Shown here: piece by piece, positions 43,895 through 51,567 of the stretch | Layout: every line of letters begins with the position of its first letter | How positions within the stretch are numbered: position 1 is the first letter of the stretch | Origin: Guillardia theta CCMP2712 | Lineage: Eukaryota; Cryptophyceae; Pyrenomonadales; Geminigeraceae | Length of the DNA stretch: 51,567 bases | Assembly (NCBI RefSeq): GCF_000315625.1 | Contig: NW_005434597.1 | Coordinates: 194,048 to 245,614, forward strand | Direction: 5' to 3' | Program-made: the position numbers and the translations under genes | The notes under the pieces: generated by a model | What the model was told of the DNA's origin: nothing | The model's input: the letters and a program-made list of their open reading frames with translations, nothing else | Database searches by the model: none

Positions 43895-44410
43895 CTGAGT
43901 TACGAAAATCGGTCAAAATCAAACAAGAACGAGCGGCATTTGCACGCTAAAGACAATCGCAGGGTGTCGACATCACCAACTTCTTGGCCTCAAAACGAAG
44001 GCACACATCAAACCCTTCTTTTCTCACTACTTTTCATGCTCTCAAACGCAAAATCGATGCGTCCCATCGCAACAAAGCACCAAAACATGGGCCATGCCCG
44101 TCCCCTGAGGCACTCCCAGGGTCCAAAACCCCAGTCCTGTGCTCACCCAACGGACAGCATCTTGTCTGTATCCTCGGCTTCTCTCCTGGTGCTTCCTATC
44201 GCTCGCAATGCCTCCCCCTCCCCCCTCCTTCTCCCCGACCATTTCCGCACCTCGTTGCTCGACATGATCGCAGCGTCGCGGCACCCACCCAGACTGAACC
44301 TTTCAGAAATACAAGAACCTTTCGACGACATCTCCCCCTTATCCTCCCATGAAAAAATGAACTTCTTGTGCGAAATCTGCTCGAGTTACTCAAAAAGTTC
44401 ATGTTCCATC
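43895..44410. other. Upstream region of the epimerase-reductase gene
   Basis: The missing first exon of the epimerase-reductase gene must lie here or just beyond. Minus-strand ATGs occur near 43930-44020, but none splices convincingly. Frames of 60-160 residues on either strand show no domain. Confidence 0.35.
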
Positions 44411-45480
44411 ACCCCCCGCACCCCCTAAACAGGCAATACCCTCAGATTCCACCACACCCTACCCTTTCATCTATACCCTACCCTTTCAAGGTCAATAGAA
44501 ATGCACTGAACATACCGGTACTGTATCGATCATAATCCACATTACCCCTGGTGTTTACTACCCTCACCCCATCAATTCCATACACCTACCCTCTGATCTC
44601 AGACTTTTTATTCGGGATTCATGGGGGTGCCACATCTCCACTTGAAGACCACCCCTACCCAGTCATTCCCTTATATGAACCAAAGTACCCCCAAGATAGG
44701 GGGTACAAACTCGTTTATTTGTACCAGCTTTGACTACCCTTACCCTATTTAAATACACAACCCTACTCATTCGCTTCCCCCCCACTGCTCCAGCAGGCCT
44801 CAGGGCCTCGATCCTTGCAGTCTCCCTGGCGTGCGGCAGGAGGGAGGTAGGTGAGTCAACAGTACGGGTACTTTCCTACAAACTTAGTACCGTTATCGAG
44901 CAAAGCTGGGGGTTGGGGTCAGTACCCACCAGAGTTCCACGGCGGCCGTTGGCCTCTGCCCGCAGTGCGCGTCACTGACTTGAACGGCCGCACGGGCGCC
45001 GCCCGGGCAACCGTGGCCAGTGACGACACTAGGCTACTGCCAGCACTGATCGTCGGACTCGGGGCTCCGTCAACTGGCCGGGCCCGGCGGCCGCAATGCG
45101 GCCCGACTCGCCGGTACGCGCGGCCGTGCAGTGCGGAACGGTTTCAACTTGCAAGGTACTGACTCAGTGAGGTGACTTTCAACGGGGCCTCACTCCGAGC
45201 CTCAGCGGGCCCCCGCCGAGAGCCGCCGCATGATCCGACGCCGGGGGACGGGGCCCGGCCGCCCGCGGCCGCCCGGCAGCCGCGTCCTGGGCGGCGGCCC
45301 GGCCGCGCCCTGCACTGTTATCATACCGCTCAACTGGAGGCCCCCCGGCGTAGCTCAGAAAAATGCCACTGAATGATTGCCCCCGACTCGGATCAGATGC
45401 CGTTCACCCCGATCTCGGACTCCGGGACTTCAACGGCCAGTGACGAACTTCATTTCATGATACTGATAGTAATCTTGAGA
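44411..45480. other. TACCCC block followed by GC-rich island G
   Basis: 44410-44790 is a TACCCC/CTACCCTAC block (G-rich in the sense of the minus-strand epimerase-reductase gene). 44820-45480 is a GC-rich island with GGCCGGGCCCGGCGGCCGC, CCGGCCGCC, GTACTGACTCAGTGAGGTGAC and GATACTGATAGTA. The pair has the same order as at 25530-26350 and the inverse order of 34910-36060. Confidence 0.6.
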
Positions 45481-45600
45481 CTAAGTTATAGTACTCCCGA
45501 GGCTGAGGTGACCTGCTGCCTATCTCACTGTCCTGAGCCTCCTGTAGCATAACCAGCTGGTCAGCGATAGTTTGCAAGGAGTTGCCTGAGGCTCCGAGGC
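45481..45600. other. Short 3' flank
   Basis: Nothing recognisable lies between the GC island and the stop codon of the next minus-strand gene. Confidence 0.4.
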
Positions 45601-48228
45601 TCACCGCGGGATCTTGACCTCGGACATGCGGACGATCCTCGAGGGAGGAGACTGAGGGGAGGGAGACTGCGGGGCTTCAGAGAGGTGCGAACCTCCTCGA
45701 TCCATGCCAGGATCGTTGAGGTCGAGAGGACTGTCAAAGACGAAAGTGCGAGAGCTCGAGGAGAGAAAGGCGACATTGGCGGCATCGGATTCAGAATCCT
45801 CTGCTGCGTTGCCGAGCTGCCGATCGGCAAGAGGTGGGTGCAAGAAGGTAGCAGGAGCAGCGTCGAAATCTTCGAAGTCTTCTTCCTTCATGTGCTTGCT
45901 CATCACCTCCAACTGGGTTGCGGGGGGCAGTCAGAGCAGATCCGGCATGCCTCAGAAGAGCACTGGAGGAATAGAGAGGAGAGGAGAGAGGCAGGGGCAG
46001 GGGCAGGGGCAGGGAGAAAAAGCAGGTGGGGAAAGCCTGAGGGGTTGGGTGCTGGCTAGCTGTCGGGGGACAGAGGAGAGAGGGGAAGGAAGTAGCGTTC
46101 GATCCAAACCTGCGATAGGATGCAGGCAAAGAGATTCTCGTCCTTGAGCCGAAGCATGAGCTCCGTCAGCACGCAGAGCTCAGCAACGCCTGCAGGAGCT
46201 TGACAGTGAGCCACTTGCTCCTTCCCTTGCTCCAAGAGGTCAGGCCAGCTCACCTTCCTCCTCGACGCTCTCCCTCGGGGAATCGAGCATGCTGCAGCAA
46301 CAAATCAACAAGGGAAAGTTGCCCTCCGGCATCGGCCACCTGCAGAGCACGAATCCTTCCACAGCAATCACCACCAGAACCTTGCAAGCCCGTTGGATCC
46401 TGTCCATCCCGGGGAGTCTGACGACGGCGTGCTCAGCCGGAGGCCAGTCGATGTCGCGCAGGGGTCTTCTATGAGGACTCTCTCTGGCTGAAAGCTTCCT
46501 GCTCGTTCTCCACAGACCAAGAGCCTTTGATGAAGGTCAGCGAAACATCTTCCGTTCCTCTTCCCCCTGACCCTCCCCCGCCCCTTGCTCCTCCACCTCT
46601 TCATCCTTCCTCACTGCATCTCCTCCTCCTCCTCCTCCTCCTCCTCCTCCTCCTTAGTCACCCGCACGATGATGGTCACGTCGTCCATGGTGGAAGTGGG
46701 GAGATGTGAAACGATTGTCCCCCCCGGAGACAGCCCCTGGCACCCCGGGAACAAGAGGCACATGCCCAGGGGAAGCGAATATCTCGCTGACAGAAACCAT
46801 TCAGCGACTCGCGCGCTCCGATCTGCAAACTCTCCAGCCTACCGGGAGGTTTGGCGGAGAGCGAGGAAGCCCGCAACCGCCTTGACTCGAAGGCCGACAA
46901 GATGTAGTCCAGCCTACCAAGATCGCAGAGGTCAGGAGGGGACGGCGCAAAGAGCTGCCGCAGCATCACCGGCAGTGAAGTTTGATGGAGACATCCAACG
47001 AAGGAAACGATACGCAGGACCCATGGATCTTTGCATCCACGGAAGAGCCAGGAAGCAACAAAAGTTCTACCATCACGTTGCGGTGTGAGTCGACTTGATG
47101 GGGAGAGGGAGGAGGGAGGGTGTCGGAGAGTCGGAGGGGATAGACGGGAGGAGCAGAGGAAGGGGAAGGAAACAAAAGGGGGGGAGGAAGCTGCACCTTT
47201 CTTTGTGAGTGATTCATGAGAGATTGAGATTGAGGACTCAACAAACTGAGTCATCAGCTCATCGAGCGATTTCTGCAGTGCAACGTCAGCATGATCAAGA
47301 TCCGGCAGCATTGAGATCACTGCACCGATGAGAATTCTCCCGCTATCGCATCATCCAGCAGCTTGCTGCATCGAACATCGCACTCCAGGCTCCAAGCATC
47401 GGACTTCTTCTCCAACAACCCACGGAGCTTTGCCAACCCCCGCGCTACCTGGGGCACATGGGTGATGCGGCAGCTGAAATTCCTCCTCTCCTCACCTCCA
47501 GGACATGTCTCGGCGTGCTGCAGGACGCGGCGACACAGAAGATCCTCTCATGATCGTGGCAGAAACCTGCAGAGGGTCACGGCCGACAGCCAAAGCAAAC
47601 ACCTCGCCCTCGACCAGCATGGAATTTCAGTCGAGACGGCGAATCCCAGAAATCTAGATTCTGCAGCTCCTACCGAAGACAGGATCAGCGGGGCAGGCAG
47701 CTTGTTGGCATCGAAACAGACCTGTTTGTTGACGGTGATCGAGATGTCGGCCAGGGCAAGAAACAGGCCCTTGACTTTGAGCAAGTTGTTCTTCATGCGG
47801 TCTACCACCACTGCAAACATCCCCTTCATCAACATCCCTGCCAGAGAAATCGTGTCTGCTCACGTTGATCGGAAACTCCTTCAGGAGAGATCATGTAGAA
47901 CGGCTGGAGAGAGAGAAGGAGAAAGTGAGTGGGCAAGAAGGCAGAGATCGAAACGCATCGAAACCTCGCGCAGCAGGCTCTTGGTCTCGAACCATTCGAC
48001 CTCATCCTTGCTAGACTTCTGTACAGCAGCTTCAGACGAGAGGAGCAGGAGGGGAGGAAAGACAGCGGGACCTTCTTCAGGATAATCGCCAACCAAAGGT
48101 CCCCCCTGCGATGAGCAGCGGACCCTTGCTCCATGGCGGAGTCGGAAGAGTCTGCCGCGTGCGGGTGGAGCATGTACTTTCAGGATGAATGGATGGCTAT
48201 GAATCAGAGAAGGGACCAGATGAACATC
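45601..48228 (-). CDS. Multi-exon protein of unrecognised function (5' end open)
   Basis: Minus-strand exon pieces from 5' to 3': DVHLVPSLIHSHPFILKVHA running on to AAVQKSSKDEVEWFETKSLL (48228 to about 47970); MLMKGMFAVVVDRMKNNLLK with KGLFLALADISITVNKQ; GLAKLRGLLEKKSDAWSLEC; DVALQKSLDELMTQFVESSI; VMVELLLLPGSSVDAKIHGS continuing to IKLHC; LDYILSAFESRRLRASS; EWFLSARYSLPLGMCLLFPG with TMDDVTIIVR; GVAELCVLTELMLRLKDENL; and a last exon MSKHMKEEDFEDFDAAPATF that ends KIPR at 45601. Mixed strands and helices with an acidic tail suggest a large cytosolic protein. I could not assign a family; a lipid-transfer or scaffold protein is only a guess. The start is upstream of 48228, possibly across the AGGAGC repeat. 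Confidence 0.5.
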
Positions 48229-48337
48229 CTTGAAGTTATTGAGGGTGAGGTAAGGGTGGAAAGAAGAGGAATGGGAGGAACGCGAGGGCGACGAAGACGG
48301 AGCAGGAAGAGAAGCAGAAGAAACAGAAACAGAAGAA

Positions 48338-48395
48338 GGATCAGGAGGATCAGGAGGATCAGGAGGATCAGGAGGAGGAAGAAGAGCAGGAGAAC

Positions 48396-48472
<77 letters not shown>

Positions 48473-48473
48473 A
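48338..48473. repeat. AGGATC and AGGAGC hexamer repeats
   Basis: A few AGGATC units are followed by about twelve AGGAGC units. They lie upstream of, or in an intron of, the minus-strand unrecognised gene. A possible minus-strand exon (AHLRSLPPGSRF) borders the repeat at about 48475-48520. Confidence 0.8.
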
Positions 48474-48519
48474 CAAAATCTGGATCCGGGCGGAAGAGAT
48501 CTGAGGTGGGCCTGAAAGG

Positions 48520-48888
48520 CAGAATTAAAATTTAGAATTTGATTCAAGCCACTATCTTGCTGTCTTTTGCGAGCCTGAGGATACAGACGAGGCAGGCTTG
48601 CTGATCCCATTTCTTGCTTCTCGGAGCAGGATCATGGCGATGGAGGGAGGTAGGGGGCAGGGAGAATGGCGGGTGAGGAGGATCTCAGGAGAGGAGGGTC
48701 AAGGTAGAGGAGGATACAGATAGACGATGATGAAGGAAGAGGATGCTTATCTACTTGAGAGGGTGGGCAGTCTTGTCCTGGTTGCCGATCGTGCATAGAA
48801 AGATCCAAGGACCAGCTGTCTCTGCTGTTGATCCAAGGGGAGGGAGCAGGAAGCGCCTGTCATGCGCGAACCACGTCGTTAGCACAGT
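48520..48888. other. Spacer before the glycosyltransferase
   Basis: Probably the divergent promoter region between the unrecognised minus-strand gene and the glycosyltransferase. A minus-strand frame from 48610 (MGSASLPRLYPQARKRQQDS) may be the first exon of the former. No TACCCC block occurs here. Confidence 0.35.
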
Positions 48889-50127
48889 ATGTATCGTAGA
48901 AGTCAGCGAGGAGCTGTGTCCCTCCTCCTCCTCCTCCTCCTCCTCTTCCTTTGCTGCTCTACCGCTGGCTACCCTGCGAGTTCTGCATCGGCTACTTGCA
49001 AGCAAGTAGGATGGAATGCCGTGGGAATCTTCCTCCTCTCTCCTTGCAACACCCTGGAAAGAGAAAGTTTCTTGTGGTTCAGGCTGGAGGTCTGGGCTGA
49101 TCTCTACTCCTGCTCTGCTTTCGTCGAGCTCCGTGCTACCGACCAAGTAGTAGCGACCAACATCTCAGCTTCGGGCTACTACAAAGTCGACCTCTCCTCC
49201 TTCGGCGATGGCCTGTACCAGGTTCACGCAGTTCTGCTCTCCCGCACGAGTGTGGAGACCGTCCTTGCTCAAGACTCCCGGACGTTCCGAGTGCTCTCCG
49301 ACAGGGTTTCTGACCTGAACCCCTCCAGCGTATGCCTGGACTACGGGTTCAGCACGGGGACTTGGGTGGTTCCAAGGATCATCCACTACGTGTACGACGT
49401 TCGAGGGCCTCCTCCTCGCTGCCCCTTCTTCCTCTTCCGCTCCATCCAGATGAGCCTGGCGCTGTTCCGACCGGACAAAATCATCCTTCACTACCACTTC
49501 CTCCCTTGGGGCAGGTGGTGGGAGGAGATAGGACGGCTGCCGCAGGTCGAGCTCAAGTACGTGGAGCTTCCTAGGAGGATATTTGGCAACGACATCTCCT
49601 CCTTTGCGCACTTCTCCGACGTCATCCGGCTCCATGCTCTCCTACGCCATGGCGGGCTGTACCTTGACAGCGACTTGATCCCCCTGAGTACAATGGCGGA
49701 TCTGTTCGAAGGGGATCGAGCGTTCCTGGGGGAGCAGCCGTTCGGGTGGGCAGGGAACGGAGTGATAGGAGCGCCGAGGGAGAGCCCCTTCCTGTCCAAG
49801 TGGCTGCAGACGTTCCATGGCTTCGAGGACGCGAGAAGAGGGTTCTGGGGGGCCCTGGTCCCGTCTGCCATCGCCTGGTCTTTCCCGGAGGAAGGGGTGT
49901 TGCTTCCTAGGACCGCGTTCTACTGGCCGTACCAGCTCAGTGCGATCTCTGCTACGCTGTTCTCCTCCTTCTTCGACCTCTCGGAGAATCTAGTCGCTCA
50001 CTTCTACGGGGGAAGCTTCCAGGAGGCGGTGAGGCTGGAGGCACGGGAAGGAGGAGGAAGGAGAGGGAAGGGGGAGAAGGATTCGGGTAGGGGGCAGGGG
50101 GTGCCGAAATATTGTGTGAGCAAATAG
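48889..50127 (+). CDS. Secreted/Golgi DXD-motif glycosyltransferase, single exon
   Basis: An intron-free 412-codon frame. A hydrophobic N-terminus (VSLLLLLLLLFLCC, encoded by a CTC repeat) acts as signal peptide or type II anchor. Residues about 45-140 form a beta-rich region. The catalytic part has VPRIIHYVYDVRGPPP, a stretch on exchange of a group (FFLFRSIQMSLALFRPDKII), then ISSFAHFSDVIRLHALLRHG and GGLYLDSDLIPL. The DVIR...HGG.YLDSD signature is the Gly_transf_sug/OCH1-like family, with the DxD binding the metal and nucleotide sugar. Also typical are NGVIGAPRESPFLSKWL and the C-terminal HFYGGSF. The tail is Gly/Arg/Lys-rich. Acceptor and sugar are unknown. Confidence 0.85.
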   Translation: MYRRSQRGAVSLLLLLLLLFLCCSTAGYPASSASATCKQVGWNAVGIFLLSPCNTLERESFLWFRLEVWADLYSCSAFVELRATDQVVATNISASGYYKVDLSSFGDGLYQVHAVLLSRTSVETVLAQDSRTFRVLSDRVSDLNPSSVCLDYGFSTGTWVVPRIIHYVYDVRGPPPRCPFFLFRSIQMSLALFRPDKIILHYHFLPWGRWWEEIGRLPQVELKYVELPRRIFGNDISSFAHFSDVIRLHALLRHGGLYLDSDLIPLSTMADLFEGDRAFLGEQPFGWAGNGVIGAPRESPFLSKWLQTFHGFEDARRGFWGALVPSAIAWSFPEEGVLLPRTAFYWPYQLSAISATLFSSFFDLSENLVAHFYGGSFQEAVRLEAREGGGRRGKGEKDSGRGQGVPKYCVSK

Positions 50128-50273
50128 GAGAGGAGGGAGAGGGAAGAGACCGTAGATTGGACAGTTAACAGAGCAGCAATGTACTGGATAGAATGTAAGG
50201 GGGAGAAGGAGCAGCAGGAGCAGCAGGAGCAGGGCACAGTCTGGGGAGAGGGTCCCATGTAATTTGTGCTCAG
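50128..50273. other. Short spacer, start of the next gene not resolved
   Basis: Contains ATG codons (for example about 50179) but none joins in phase to the exon that starts after the CAG at 50271-50273. Confidence 0.35.
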
Positions 50274-50375
50274 GTTTTGGATCTGCTCTCCGAGGAATTT
50301 TTCAATCAATCTGTTTCCTCGTTGTCCTGCTTGCTCAGGGAGCTGGAGCAAGCGGTCAGATCACAAGATCCAAAT

Positions 50376-50431
<56 letters not shown>

Positions 50432-51567
50432 ATCTGCTGTGGACGAGGACGCTAGGGGAGGAGTGAGGTGCATGGAGCAGACCAAGATCGTCCAGCGCTG
50501 CAAGGGCCCGATCCTCTTCCTCCCAATGAACGACAGCGACGCTGCCGCAACCTCCTCCTTCCTACGGGATGCAGGGAGAAACTCTTTGCACGGTCAACTA
50601 GTCCACAGCTCCTGGCTCTCGAAAGAAACTTTCCTCCTCCTCCTCCTCCTCCTCCTCCTCCTCCTCCTCCCGCACGCTCTCAAGCTCCTATCCGACAGCA
50701 GGGACTTGAGCTGAGCGGAGCTGAGACGGTTTTCGTCCCCATCTTCGGCTGCACGGGACTAGGAGCCCTGACGGTGTGTGCTCGAGTGAAGATCCCATGC
50801 GGGAAGGAAGCGTTTGCTCCGACAGAGAGGGAGAGGGCGACGGAAAGGACGGAAAGGTGGACACCGATGAAGAGGTGGCAGATGGGCTACAAGAGGAAGG
50901 GGAGAGTCCTGTGGTCACAGCAGGTACGAGGGAGGAGGAGGACGCAGGGCGGGGCAGAAAAGGAAAGGGTTGGGTGTGAAGGGAGGAGAGACAAGAGAAG
51001 GGAAAGGGAAAGGAATAGGGAGGGAAGGGGAATGGAAACGAAGAGAGGATTTTCCATCGGAGAGGGACAAGATGGGGGAAGAGAGGGAAAGAGCGGGGGC
51101 GGAGGCGAAGGGTAGGGAGGAGGAGCGAGGGAGAGAAGGGGGAAGGACTGAGTTGATCACTGGCTTTGGATTTCAAGGTGGGAGACGAAGTTCACGTCTG
51201 GATGGAAGTGGATGAAAACAGCATCTCAGTCTTTTTCCGGTAATGTCATCGCATTTCGAACTATCCCTTCATGCTCCTTTTCTTCCACTATACTCTCTCT
51301 CTCTCTCTCTTCCCACCCCCCCGCTCTTCCTCCCTCCCTCCCTCCCTCCCTCCCTCCCTCCCTCCGCCCCCTCATTCCCTCCCTCCACCTCTCTCCATTG
51401 GCACTTCCCTCCCCTCTCTTCCTGCTCCTCTGCTCTCCTCTCCACTCTTCGTCTGATCTTTGCACCAGCCGTCTCAAGAAGTCTTATCTCATCGCTCAAG
51501 TCGACTACCACATGCCATGTCTGCCGATCTCTCTTTTCTTGTCTTTCCTGTTTCTCTTCTCTTCTTT
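50274..51567 (+). CDS. Partial gene: helical/poly-Ser region, then concanavalin/SPRY-like domain
   Basis: The first clear exon begins at an acceptor (50273) with VLDLLSEEFFNQSVSSLSCL, then a helix LRELEQAVRSQDPN and a poly-Ser tract of about 20 residues encoded by (GTCCTC)n at about 50377-50431. It continues KIVQRCKGPILFLPMNDSDA and HGQLVHSSWLSKE, resembling the start of a concanavalin-like (LamG/SPRY) sandwich. After an intron with a CTC run, GAETVFVPIFGCTGLGALTV follows. After another intron, VGDEVHVWMEVDENSISVFF matches the GD.V.V.LD....I.FF strand pair of SPRY-like domains. A last piece (LKKSYLIAQVDYHMP) runs towards the window end, so the gene is cut off at 3'. The start is not found. 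Confidence 0.5.
51331..51365. repeat. (CCCT)n microsatellite in an intron
   Basis: A (CT)n run (about 51293-51311) and nine CCCT units fill the last intron seen in the partial SPRY-like gene. Confidence 0.85.

Noticed and set aside
44410-44790. TACCCTACCC block as a telomere or subtelomere
   Set aside because: Units are irregular, interspersed with ordinary DNA, and the same composition occurs at eight internal spacers beside genes.
48204-48504. Poly-Leu / poly-Arg frames over AGGAGC repeats
   Set aside because: Product of a hexamer microsatellite read in different frames.

Overview
This is a eukaryotic nuclear scaffold. Almost every gene is split by short GT-AG introns, mostly about 45-150 nt, and there are no operons. 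The organism is most likely a cryptophyte alga, with Guillardia theta the best guess. The strongest sign is two plastid-type leaders, each a signal peptide followed at once by Phe (the genes starting at 2233 on the minus strand and 16474 on the plus strand). That leader type belongs to algae with secondary red plastids. The species is inferred, not proven. I rebuilt splice structures by hand; phases were checked where stated, and boundaries may be off by a base or a few.

Layout. 751-2233 (-) plastid CS-domain protein; 3634-5242 (+) mitochondrial Leu/Glu-dehydrogenase-like enzyme; 5660-6176 a MITE-like inverted-repeat element; 8017-9769 (+) TALE homeodomain-PB1 transcription factor; 10011-14707 (-) secreted PA14 + DUF2961/GH172 protein, with a 100-N gap in one intron; 15649-16408 (-) small coiled-coil protein, head-to-head with 16474-16833 (+), a small plastid membrane protein; 16974-18936 (-) transaldolase; 20502-23202 (+) 2-oxoglutarate oxygenase-like domain fused to a PDI b'-like thioredoxin fold; 23398-24964 (-) TBP-like protein of the type seen in large DNA viruses; 26403-27571 (-) MDP-1 phosphatase; 29573-32001 (+) calcium-dependent protein kinase; 32329-33165 (-) secreted or anchored coiled-coil protein; 33750-34777 (+) ribosomal protein eS24; 36452-38522 (+) coiled-coil protein; 38547-41595 (-) coiled-coil + C2-like protein; 42300-43894 (-) NRS/ER-type (rhamnose) epimerase-reductase; 45601-48228 (-) unrecognised multi-exon gene; 48889-50127 (+) DXD glycosyltransferase; 50274-end (+) partial concanavalin/SPRY-like protein.

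The spacers fall into two recurring kinds. One is blocks dense in TACCCC/CCACCCC (GGGGTAGGG on the other strand). The other is GC-rich islands built of GGCCCGG, CCGGCC and GACTCAGTGAG-like words. In most cases the G-rich strand of a TACCCC block is the sense strand of the nearest downstream gene start, which suggests a promoter-associated composition. Simple triplet and hexamer repeats are abundant in introns, and some are translated (poly-Gln, poly-Ser, Met-Val).

The genes do not form a pathway. They are a mix of housekeeping (transaldolase, eS24, MDP-1), signalling (kinase), transcription (homeodomain-PB1, TBP-like), glycan metabolism (GH172, NRS/ER, glycosyltransferase) and plastid functions.
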